From GCA-2731375 sp047518225 (lineage in GTDB: Bacteria; Pseudomonadota; Alphaproteobacteria; GCA-2731375), in NCBI GenBank assembly GCA_047518225.1, contig JAKZRK010000110.1:1-10653 (forward strand): a stretch of 10,653 nucleotides of DNA. The letters run 5' to 3'. This document shows positions 1 through 6,423 of this stretch, one piece after another. The translations under genes and the position numbers were made by a program. Under the pieces are notes generated by a model, which had not been told where the DNA came from, did not search any database, and saw only the letters and a list, made by a program, of their open reading frames with translations. Position 1 is the stretch's first letter. Every line of letters starts with the position of its first letter.

Positions 1-172
1 CAATCGAAGGGCGGCCCATGCCCGAATAAATCAATGAGAAATCAGCCGAAAGACCAGCGAGAACATCATTCACAATGGTTCGGATCAAACGCAGGGGATG
101 ATTCTTCGGAACCCGATCATCAAGATCCACATAACTGAAAATACTGCCGCTCTTTACGTCATCACCACGCAT
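1..172 (-). CDS. IS5 family transposase, N-terminal 57 codons (partial)
   Basis: Read on the minus strand from an ATG at 172-170, the sequence stays open to the window edge and begins MRGDDVKSGSIFSYVDLDDR, followed by residues HPLR and then a segment ending YSGMGRPSI. This is the N-terminal helical region typical of IS5-type transposases, ahead of the DDE catalytic domain, which lies outside the window. The start is well supported by a Shine-Dalgarno AGGAGGG (complement of 177-183) four bases upstream. Function by family: DDE transposase that mobilises its own element. Whether the rest is intact cannot be seen. Confidence 0.85.
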   Translation of the reverse strand, partial: MRGDDVKSGSIFSYVDLDDRVPKNHPLRLIRTIVNDVLAGLSADFSLIYSGMGRPSI

Positions 173-225
173 AACACCCTCCTATCCAACGCAATCAGAG
201 AATCATGATATAAACAAAATTGCGA

Positions 226-244
226 GGCCTTTTTCAGCAACCTG
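226..244. repeat. Putative IS terminal inverted repeat (one end)
   Basis: Read outward-in on the minus strand this is CAGGTTGCTGAAAAAGGCC, of the form seen at ends of many IS5-type elements (a GTTGCTGAAAAAG core). It lies about 55 bp upstream of the transposase start, the expected position for the left end. The matching repeat is outside the window, so this is recognition by form and position only. Confidence 0.5.
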
Positions 245-248
245 CTAG
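245..248. repeat. Putative 4-bp target-site duplication copy (CTAG)
   Basis: CTAG directly abuts the inferred IS end and fits the YTAR target consensus of the IS5 subgroup. The partner copy would be at the far end of the element and is not in the window. A four-base match is weak evidence on its own. Confidence 0.3.
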
Positions 249-330
249 AGCAGTTCCGGGCTAGGTGCGGACCGGAAATCGCTCGTAGGGGTCATTACCA
301 TCGTATCGTGCCAGGAGGAGGCACCTCGGC

Positions 331-444
331 ATGCATCCGATGCCGGTCGGCGGGCGGAACGGGGACGTACACGAATTGATCGCCCGGCGGTATTGTGCCT
401 ACTCTGGTCTTGGTCAGGAAGACTTCCACGACAAGGAGTATTGA
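331..444 (+). CDS. Possible small protein or leader peptide (37 aa) upstream of the amidohydrolase
   Basis: An ATG at 331 opens a 37-codon frame starting MHPMPVGGRNGDVHELIARR and ending in DFHDKEY, with a TGA at 442-444, six bases before the amidohydrolase ATG and in the same frame. It has a very strong Shine-Dalgarno tract, AGGAGGAGG at 313-321, nine bases upstream, better than that of the amidohydrolase itself. I do not recognise the peptide; it has no membrane segment or signal. It could be a translationally coupled leader, a genuine small gene, or a chance frame in the short linker between the IS and the amidohydrolase. The ribosome site is the only positive evidence. Confidence 0.3.
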   Translation: MHPMPVGGRNGDVHELIARRYCAYSGLGQEDFHDKEY

Positions 445-450
445 ATAGCC

Positions 451-1599
451 ATGGAATACAACAGGATTTCCGCTGATTGTCATCTGGACATGCCCTGGAT
501 GCCGCCGACATTGTTCACGTCCGAAGCCTCCAACGCACTGAAAGATCGCATGCCGTATGTCGAAGATGGTCCGGACGGTCCCCAATGGGTCACGAAGAAA
601 GGCGCGAATTTCGGTTTGCTCAACGGCGTGGGGCCTGGCGGCGCAAAGCTCGTCCCCGGCCAGAACCGCCGCGTGGATATCATGGCCAAGACCGGTATGT
701 TTGAGGATGGCCAAAACGGCGTCCAACGGGTGTCGGACCCTCATATGCGCCTCAAAGAGATGGATCGCGACGGCGTCGACGCGGAAGTCATCTTCGGAAT
801 CCTCGGTTCTGCGTCTAAGATGCAGGACAGCGAAGCCGCCATTGAGGTGTTTCGGATCTACAATAATTGGCTGAAAGACTTCTGCAGCCATTACCCCGAT
901 CGCCAGATCGGCCTTGCCTGTCTTCCCTGCGGTGACATCGACGCCGCGGTGGCGGAAATCCATCGTTGTGCCAAGATGGGTCTACGCGGGCTGGAATTGT
1001 CCTGCTCCTGGGACATGGATCCTATGTGGCATCCATGCTGGAAACCCTTGTGGGAGGCCGTCAACGAGGTGCAGCTGCCGCTGCATTTCCACACTTTCCC
1101 GACGACGTCGCCGAAGGCCCGCGAAATGACTTCCGGCCAAGTGCGCCGCGCGGCAATGTTCACCGGTGTATCGTCTTTCCAGATGGGCTTGATCCACATC
1201 CTGGCGGCCATGATGGGAGCGGGCGTGTTTGAGCGCTATCCGAACATCAAGGTCTCGTTTGGCGAGAGTGGCGTCGGTTGGATTCCCTACGCCCTCGACC
1301 GCATGGATTTTGAGTTCGAGGATCGGTTCCGTGATCTCATGAAGCTGAAGCCGTCCGAGTACTGGCAGCGCCAGTGTAAAGCCACGTTCCAGTATGACCC
1401 GATTGGTCCGATGCTGGTAAACGCAAGAAACCTGATGACGGAAGATACGCTCATGTGGGGGTCCGACTACCCGCACACCGACGGCATCTGGCCGGAATCC
1501 ACCAAGTACATCGAAGAACAGTTTGCCGATCTGACGCCGGCGCAGATCCAAAAGATAACCTGCGACAATGCGGTGGAGTTTTACAAACTGGCGGGCTAA
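451..1599 (+). CDS. Amidohydrolase family protein (PF04909 / ACMSD-like)
   Basis: A 382-residue TIM-barrel metal-dependent hydrolase or decarboxylase of the amidohydrolase-2 group, which includes aminocarboxymuconate-semialdehyde decarboxylase and related ring-cleavage enzymes. Landmarks: N-terminal SADCHLDMP (Asp9, His11, Asp13), LHFHTF with His212 and His214, GLIH with His249, GESGVGWIP at 271-279, and the C-terminal MWGSDYPH with Asp339 in the position of the conserved metal or catalytic Asp. The first metal motif reads H-x-D rather than the H-x-H of ACMSD. Length is normal for the family and it has no signal peptide, so it should be cytosolic. The start is fixed by an in-frame stop at 442-444 and an AAGGAG at 433-438, 12 bases upstream, a rather long spacing. 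The substrate is not predictable from sequence. A CMD-family protein lies convergent to it. Confidence 0.88.
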   Translation: MEYNRISADCHLDMPWMPPTLFTSEASNALKDRMPYVEDGPDGPQWVTKKGANFGLLNGVGPGGAKLVPGQNRRVDIMAKTGMFEDGQNGVQRVSDPHMRLKEMDRDGVDAEVIFGILGSASKMQDSEAAIEVFRIYNNWLKDFCSHYPDRQIGLACLPCGDIDAAVAEIHRCAKMGLRGLELSCSWDMDPMWHPCWKPLWEAVNEVQLPLHFHTFPTTSPKAREMTSGQVRRAAMFTGVSSFQMGLIHILAAMMGAGVFERYPNIKVSFGESGVGWIPYALDRMDFEFEDRFRDLMKLKPSEYWQRQCKATFQYDPIGPMLVNARNLMTEDTLMWGSDYPHTDGIWPESTKYIEEQFADLTPAQIQKITCDNAVEFYKLAG

Positions 1600-1671
1600 C
1601 AGCGAGTTTTGCAACAAAATCAGGGGTGAAGCCAATAGCGCCGTATTCCTTTATGTATGCGCCGGCTGGTA

Positions 1672-2076
1672 TTAGTCGCCCGAACCCCCTTCACCGGCCA
1701 TTTCGGTGAAGACTTTGTTGGCGATGATCATGGCCTCGCGCACCGAGGGCACGCCGATATAGCCGGACAGATGGAGTAGAACTTCACCCAACTCGTCCTC
1801 GGTCCAGCCTTGGCCCAACGCCATGCGCAGATGAATTTCCAGTTCCGGCCAGCGCCCGGTCGAAGTATCCGAGATGACGCAAATCAGGGTCCGGGTCTTG
1901 AGATCCAGGCCCGGCCGGGACCAGAGCATGCCGAAGATCGCCTCGGAGGTATACTGACCGAACTTCTCCATGGTCGGATTATTGTAGGTGTTCGCCGCCA
2001 TGTTTTCGACCAGGGCATCGCCCATCAATTGACGGCGGATTTCCCGGCCCTTCTTATAAAGCTCGCTTTCAGGCAT
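1672..2076 (-). CDS. Carboxymuconolactone decarboxylase (CMD) family protein
   Basis: A 134-residue protein with the CMD fold, close in length to PcaC-type 4-carboxymuconolactone decarboxylases. Residues 61-66 (TRTLIC) lead the core helix, followed by PELEIHLRMAL with Glu80 and His82, then WTEDELGEVLLHLSGYIGVP with His102 and Tyr106. This matches the E..H...A...G.t..El.E.l.h...Y.G.P pattern of the family. The Cys-x-x-Cys of AhpD-type peroxidase members is absent, favouring the PcaC-like branch. Start: ATG at 2076-2074 with AGGAGAGG (complement of 2080-2087) just upstream. It converges on the amidohydrolase, with 72 bp between stop codons. A role in degrading an aromatic or lactone compound is inferred from family and neighbour; the true substrate is unknown. 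Confidence 0.88.
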   Translation of the reverse strand: MPESELYKKGREIRRQLMGDALVENMAANTYNNPTMEKFGQYTSEAIFGMLWSRPGLDLKTRTLICVISDTSTGRWPELEIHLRMALGQGWTEDELGEVLLHLSGYIGVPSVREAMIIANKVFTEMAGEGGSGD

Positions 2077-2206
2077 CAGCCTCTCCTATCCAAGCGTTTT
2101 CATACGGATTGTTTCCCGATCCGGGCGACATATTTGGCCCACGCCAACAGCCTAAATGATATACCGCTGCTTATTCAATCGGAACAAATTGGGGAACCGC
2201 GGCTAG

Positions 2207-3118
2207 ATGTCCAGGTTAAGCGCGATCATTGCCGCCAGTAGCGGCAACGCCAAGGGTATCGCCTGGATGTTCCTGACCGGGTTGATTTTCGTCGGCGTCA
2301 CCGGGGTGGTTCGCCACCTGGGCGGCGATATGCACCCCATACAGCTGGCCTTTCTGCGCTACGCCATCGCATTGATCTTTCTATCGCCCATTTTGTGGCG
2401 CGAATTTCGCAGCCATCGCAAACGGCCCAGGCCCTTCGGCCTGCATGCGGCCCGAGGCCTGTTGCATGCCTTCGGCGTCATGCTGTGGTTTTACGCCATG
2501 GCCCATATCCCGGTGGCGGAGGTAACCGCCCTGGGTTTCACCGCGCCGATCTTCGCGACCCTGGGCGCCGCCATGTTTTTGGGCGAAAAGCTGTACTTGC
2601 GCCGTATCAGCGCCGTGGTGATCGCCTTCGTCGGCGCCATGGTGATCCTGCGCCCCGGCCTGCACGTGGTCGAACCGGGGGCCATCGCACAATTGATCGC
2701 CGCGCCGTTTTTTGCCGCCTCCTTGCTGATCGGCAAGAAATTGACGGAAACCGAGCATAACGGCACCATCGTCGCGATCATGGGGGTCTTCGTCACCTTG
2801 GCTCTTTTTCCACCCGCCATGTATTTCTGGCGCCCGCCGAGCGGCGAGGAAATGATCTGGCTGGTTGCCGTCGCGGGACTGGCCACGGTGGGGCATCTGA
2901 CCATGACCCAGGCTTTCCGTTGCGCCGAAGTCACTGCCCTGCAACCGATAACTTTGCTGCAACTGGTCTGGGCGACCATTTTGGGCCTCTATATTTTTGC
3001 CGAAGAGCCGGACCTCTGGACCTGGGTGGGTGGTGGTATTATCGTGACCTCTGCCACCTACATCGCCCACCGCGAGGCCCGCGCCAAGAAACGGATAGCC
3101 AGCGAGGTTAGGCCATGA
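2207..3118 (+). CDS. EamA/DMT-family inner-membrane transporter
   Basis: A 303-residue integral membrane protein with about ten hydrophobic helices in two homologous EamA halves, roughly residues 15-150 and 155-290. Typical landmarks are PIQLAFLRYAIALIFLSP in the first half, the conserved EVTALGFTAPIFATLGA at 105-121 with LGEKL after it, and the repeat EVTALQPITLLQLVWA at 241-256 in the second. This is the drug/metabolite transporter superfamily, which exports or imports small metabolites; the cargo cannot be told from sequence. The ATG at 2207 has only a weak GGGGA at 2191-2195. The next in-frame Met is residue 21, inside the first helix, so the upstream start is preferred. Its TGA overlaps the ATG of the next gene by four bases (ATGA), so the two are translationally coupled. 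The 130 bp upstream is shared with the divergent CMD gene and should hold both promoters. Confidence 0.9.
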   Translation: MSRLSAIIAASSGNAKGIAWMFLTGLIFVGVTGVVRHLGGDMHPIQLAFLRYAIALIFLSPILWREFRSHRKRPRPFGLHAARGLLHAFGVMLWFYAMAHIPVAEVTALGFTAPIFATLGAAMFLGEKLYLRRISAVVIAFVGAMVILRPGLHVVEPGAIAQLIAAPFFAASLLIGKKLTETEHNGTIVAIMGVFVTLALFPPAMYFWRPPSGEEMIWLVAVAGLATVGHLTMTQAFRCAEVTALQPITLLQLVWATILGLYIFAEEPDLWTWVGGGIIVTSATYIAHREARAKKRIASEVRP

Positions 3119-3986
3119 ATCCACGTGGATACCGCTTCGGCCTGATATTGCTGCTGGCCCTTGCCACCGCCCTTTGGCTGGCCGCGCCTTCGGGATTTCG
3201 TTCATTCGAGGCGTTTGCCGCGCCCAGCGCCGACCCCTGGCCGCGCTGGAAGGCGGCGGACGGGAACAATCGCGCCGAAATCGATTTCGCGGCCTGGAAT
3301 GATTTGTTGCAAAGTTATCTGGTGCCCTCGCCCGAGGGCATCAACCTGTACCGCTATGGCGCGGTCAGCGCCCGCGACCGGGCCGTATTGGATCGTTTCG
3401 TCGGCGGACTGGCGGCCCTGCCGATCAGCACTTACAACCGGGCCCAGCAACGGGCCTATTGGATCAATCTGTACAACGCCCTGACGGTCAAGGTGGTGTT
3501 GGACAACAGCGCCGATGGCCCCGTCGACTCCATCATGGATATCAATATTTCACCCGGATGTTTCAGCTTCGGCCCGTGGGATAAAAATTGCTGCGGATCG
3601 AGGGCGAAGCCATCAGCCTGAATGATATCGAGCACCGCATCCTGCGCCCCCTGTGGCGCGACCCGCGCATCCATTATGTCCTGAATTGCGCCTCTATCGG
3701 CTGCCCCAACCTGGGCGCCAGGGCCTATGGGGCAAAGGACATGGAAACCCGCCTGGATGCCGCCGCGCGGGCCTTTATCAACCATCCCAGAGGCGCACGC
3801 TTTGAAAACGGGGACCTGGTCGTCTCCAGCATCTACGACTGGTTCATCGAAGACTTCGGTGACGATGAGGCCGGCGTCCTGGCCCATTTACGCCAATACG
3901 CCGCCCCTGCCCTGGCTGAAAAGCTGGCCGGACACCGCCGCCTGGACCGCTCCACCTATGACTGGCGCCTGAACGGCGCCGAATAG
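3115..3986 (+). pseudogene. DUF547 domain protein, exported, with a one-base frameshift
   Basis: The first frame (3115-3621) has a signal peptide (hydrophobic residues 9-24, probable cleavage after AFA near residue 35) and the start of a DUF547 domain, including WINLYNALTVKVV from residue 116. It leaves frame at the A-run 3583-3587: five A residues give D-K-N-C-C. Six would give D-K-K-L-L-R-I-E-G-E and run straight into the second frame, which supplies the rest of the domain, including HYVLNCASIGCPNLGARAY, to the TAG at 3984-3986. Corrected length would be 290 aa, normal for the family. Function is unknown; DUF547 proteins are usually secreted or periplasmic. The gene is coupled to the transporter by an ATGA overlap. 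The break may be a sequencing error in a homopolymer, a genuine recent pseudogene, or, less likely, a -1 slippage site. Confidence 0.85.
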
Positions 3987-3998
3987 CGCAGTCTCACA

Positions 3999-5558
3999 TC
4001 ACGGCCGCATGCCGAAGCTGGACGGGCCGGTGGTCCGCAACGGCGCCGCCAGATTGGCGAAATCGCATAACAGCGGGCGGGTGCGATGCGGTTCGATAAT
4101 ATCCTCGATCCAGAAGGTCTCCGCCGTGCGGTAGGGCGAGCGCAGGCGGTTCAACCGCTCCTCGATTTCGGCCAGTTTGGCTTTTGGATCATCCGCGGCC
4201 TCAAGATCGGCGGCATAGGCGGCCTCTATCCCGCCCTCCAGGGGCAGCGAGCCCCAACGCGCGGTGTACCAGGCATAGCGCACGGAATAGCGCCCGACGG
4301 GCCGATGGGCGCCGCCGGCCACCCCGAACGAATTGCGCACAATGATCGAACACCAGGGCACGGTGGATTGATTGACCGCCGCCATGGCGCGGACACCGTG
4401 GCGGATGGTCGCCGTCCGCTCGGCTTCGCCACCGACCAGAAAGCCGGGGCAATCCGCCAGATAGACCATGGGCAGGTGAAATGTTTCGGCCATGTCGATA
4501 AAGCGGATCACCTTCAGACAGGCATCGGCGGTCCAGGCGCCACCATAGAAATGCGGGTCCGAGGCCATCAGCGCCACCGGCCAGCCATCCAGGCGGGCAA
4601 AGCCGGTAATGACGGAACGGCCGAACATGCGGCTCATTTCAAAGAACGAGCCCTGATCGACCAGGGATTCGATAATCTTGCGCATGCGGTAGACCTTGCG
4701 CTTGTTCTTTGGAATGATGTTGTCCAGCATCTCGTCCTGGCGGTCCGCATCGTCATTTTGCGCCCCGCGCGGCGGCAGGTCATAGACCGACGACGGCAGG
4801 TACGACAGGAAACGCCGGGCGCATTCGAAGGCATCCTCTTCACTATCCGCCGCATGGTCGACGCCGCCCGCGGCCGTCTGAATGGCGTGGCCGCCCAATT
4901 GCTGTTTGTCCAGATCCTCGCCAATATGTTTGACCACCGGCGGGCCGGCGACGAACATGGCGCCGATATCCTTGACCAGCACCGAATAATGGGTGGCCGC
5001 CAGACGCGCCGCGCCCAGGCCCGCCACGGAACCCAGGCCAAGTCCCACCACCGGCACCGCCGACATGTTTTCAGACAACAGATGGAAGCCCGAGGAGGTA
5101 CCCATCCCGCCCGGCAGATTGGCCCGGCCCTTGGTCTCGATAGTTTTAACGGAACCGCCGCCGCCCGAACCTTCGATCAAACGAATGATCGGCAGGCGCA
5201 ATTCCTGCGCCATATGTTCGGGATACTGGGCCTTTGTCGCGATCGCGGCATCGGCCGAGCCGCCGCGTATGGTGAAATCATCGCCGGAGACCACCACTGG
5301 CCGGCCATCGATCCGGCCACGGCCCATCACGCAATTGGTCGGCGAATGGGACGAAATGTTGCCTTTTTCGTCGTATTCGTACGCCCCGGCCAGAGCGCCA
5401 ATTTCCTGAAAACTTCCCGCATCGAGGATCTGATTGATCCTCTCCCGCACGGTCAAGCGGCCGCCCTTGTGCTGCCGCTCGATCTTGTCTTCACCGCCTA
5501 GCTTTTCCGCCAACGCTTGCCGGCGGTACAATTCATCACGTTCGTCCTGCCAGTCCAT
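3999..5558 (-). CDS. Acyl-CoA carboxylase carboxyltransferase (beta) subunit, copy 1
   Basis: A 519-residue carboxyltransferase of the biotin-dependent acyl-CoA carboxylase family (PF01039; propionyl-, methylcrotonyl- and acetyl-CoA carboxylases), which moves CO2 from carboxybiotin to an acyl-CoA. Landmarks are the N-terminal GGRLTVRERINQILDAGSF, IEGSGGGGSVK, the first-domain Gly-rich GLGSVAGLGAARLAATH, DCPGF at 369-373 and RNSFGVAGGAH at 408-418. The usual propionyl-type RKAYGGAY and YAWPTAEIAVMG are replaced by RNSFGVAGGAH and YAWYTARWGSLPLEGG, so substrate should not be guessed. A GTG two codons upstream at 5564 is possible, but GGGGAG (complement of 5564-5569) is ideally spaced for the ATG at 5558, which also gives the same length as copy 2. 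No biotin carboxylase or biotin carrier is adjacent. The gene converges on the DUF547 gene, 12 bp away. Confidence 0.92.
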   Translation of the reverse strand: MDWQDERDELYRRQALAEKLGGEDKIERQHKGGRLTVRERINQILDAGSFQEIGALAGAYEYDEKGNISSHSPTNCVMGRGRIDGRPVVVSGDDFTIRGGSADAAIATKAQYPEHMAQELRLPIIRLIEGSGGGGSVKTIETKGRANLPGGMGTSSGFHLLSENMSAVPVVGLGLGSVAGLGAARLAATHYSVLVKDIGAMFVAGPPVVKHIGEDLDKQQLGGHAIQTAAGGVDHAADSEEDAFECARRFLSYLPSSVYDLPPRGAQNDDADRQDEMLDNIIPKNKRKVYRMRKIIESLVDQGSFFEMSRMFGRSVITGFARLDGWPVALMASDPHFYGGAWTADACLKVIRFIDMAETFHLPMVYLADCPGFLVGGEAERTATIRHGVRAMAAVNQSTVPWCSIIVRNSFGVAGGAHRPVGRYSVRYAWYTARWGSLPLEGGIEAAYAADLEAADDPKAKLAEIEERLNRLRSPYRTAETFWIEDIIEPHRTRPLLCDFANLAAPLRTTGPSSFGMRP

Positions 5559-5586
5559 GACCACTCCCCGAAATTACCAAGGGCAC

Positions 5587-5592
5587 AGTATA
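5587..5592 (-). promoter_or_regulatory. Possible -10 element for the copy 1 carboxyltransferase gene
   Basis: On the minus strand this reads TATACT, five of six matches to the sigma-70 -10 consensus, placed so that transcription would start about 20 bases before the ATG at 5558. No convincing -35 box sits 16-18 bases upstream, so the call is tentative. The 120-bp gap 5559-5678 separates two divergent genes and must carry both promoters; I see no clear one for the plus-strand gene. Confidence 0.25.
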
Positions 5593-5678
5593 GACGCCTT
5601 TTCATTTCCCTGCCCGGCCTCTTGTCCCGGGGCCGCGTTTCGGTCGCTGTATTGCCGTCAAAATTCTAAGGAGCTAAT

Positions 5679-6416
5679 GTGACGGCCGGGACCAGCGGTC
5701 ATTTGATGGTTGCCGGAACGAATGGAGATATCTTCAAAGCGGGGGTGGGGGCGACAATGGACCCTTTGTCACTGGCTATTTCCTTGCGCGCGGTGGAGCG
5801 GCTGTTGGTCGTCATCGCAGGCGCGATTTCCATCTATCTCGGCTACAAGCTATTTCTGGCGATGCCCAGGCGCGACGCCAGCTCGGGCAAGGTGGAACTG
5901 CCGGGCGGTATCTCGATTTACCTGTCCCGGGTTGGGCCGGGTGTATTCTTCTCTTTGTTCGGTTCGATCGTCATTGCGCTCTCGCTGCATTACGGCATCC
6001 AGTTCTCCGACCAAAATACGGCCGGCGCCACGGAACCCGCCCAGGCAAGCGCGGACGGAATGGCGGAGGCCGGGACCGCGAAGCGGGCATATTCGGGGAT
6101 TGGGGCTGCCGCCAACGGCACCCAGGGCGAGGTGCACGAGGCGGAACGGACGAACGCTGTCCTTGCCGTCAAAACCCTTAACCGAATCTCTGGCACACTC
6201 GACGACGGCGTTTCTAAATTTGACCGGGTGGTTATCTATGGCGCCGTCCAAGCCGGTAAATTGAGCCTGATGCGTTCTGTCTGGGACGAGGCGAACTGGG
6301 GTGCCTGGAGCGAGTTCAAGGTTTGGGTGAACCAGGGCGAGGCGGATCCGGCACCGGCCGCCATCGAGACGGCGGCGCGCCTGTTCCGGGCCGGAAGCCA
6401 AAACACGGCGCAATGA
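5679..6416 (+). CDS. Uncharacterised membrane protein with two predicted helices
   Basis: I do not recognise this 245-residue protein. It has two hydrophobic helices, about residues 41-61 (RLLVVIAGAISIYLGYKLFLA) and 86-106 (GPGVFFSLFGSIVIALSLHYG). A short basic loop lies between them, then a low-complexity Ala/Gly/Glu-rich linker (about 112-160) and a C-terminal domain of about 80 residues rich in Trp and charged residues (VWDEANWGAWSEFKVWV). The start is a GTG with AAGGAG at 5668-5673, five bases upstream. An ATG at 5677 in another frame is followed at once by TGA. In-frame ATGs at 5706 and 5757 are alternatives, the latter giving the more natural N-terminus MDPLSLAISLRAVERLL. The stop lies seven bases before the next gene, so it is almost certainly cotranscribed with the peptidase and may anchor or regulate it (inference). 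Confidence 0.75.
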   Translation: MTAGTSGHLMVAGTNGDIFKAGVGATMDPLSLAISLRAVERLLVVIAGAISIYLGYKLFLAMPRRDASSGKVELPGGISIYLSRVGPGVFFSLFGSIVIALSLHYGIQFSDQNTAGATEPAQASADGMAEAGTAKRAYSGIGAAANGTQGEVHEAERTNAVLAVKTLNRISGTLDDGVSKFDRVVIYGAVQAGKLSLMRSVWDEANWGAWSEFKVWVNQGEADPAPAAIETAARLFRAGSQNTAQ

Positions 6417-6423
6417 GGGCACC

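Larger units (their letters stand above)
1..244 (-). mobile_element. IS5-family insertion sequence, 5' end only (cut by window edge)
   Basis: The minus strand carries a transposase N-terminus (see next entry) preceded by a short AT-rich leader and an end that looks like an IS terminal repeat at 226-244. The base immediately outside is the start of CTAG, which fits the YTAR target preference known for part of the IS5 family. Only the transposase-start end of the element lies in the window; the other end and any second target copy are outside. The exact boundary at 244 is inferred from the repeat-like sequence and the CTAG, not from a matched pair of ends. Confidence 0.75.

Noticed and set aside
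220..248. Possible outward promoter at the IS end (TTGCGA, 17 bases, TGCTAG) driving the amidohydrolase
   Set aside because: The -10 box matches the consensus at only two of six positions.
295..963. A 222-codon minus-strand frame crossing the linker and the amidohydrolase N-terminus
   Set aside because: Most of it is antisense to the amidohydrolase; the part outside (295-450) looks protein-like but matches nothing I know.
1689..1711. Perfect 8-bp inverted repeat with a 7-base loop (CTTCACCG / CGGTGAAG)
   Set aside because: It lies inside the last codons of the CMD gene and neither side has a T-run, so it is not a convincing terminator.
2133..2161. Weak sigma-70-like pair (TTGGCC, 17 bases, TGATAT) before the transporter
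   Set aside because: The -10 matches at three of six positions; in a 130-bp divergent gap this is within chance.
4086..5501. A 471-codon open frame on the plus strand opposite carboxyltransferase copy 1
   Set aside because: It is antisense to a clearly conserved gene, has Arg/His/Gly-rich composition typical of a GC-rich shadow frame and shows no recognisable motif.
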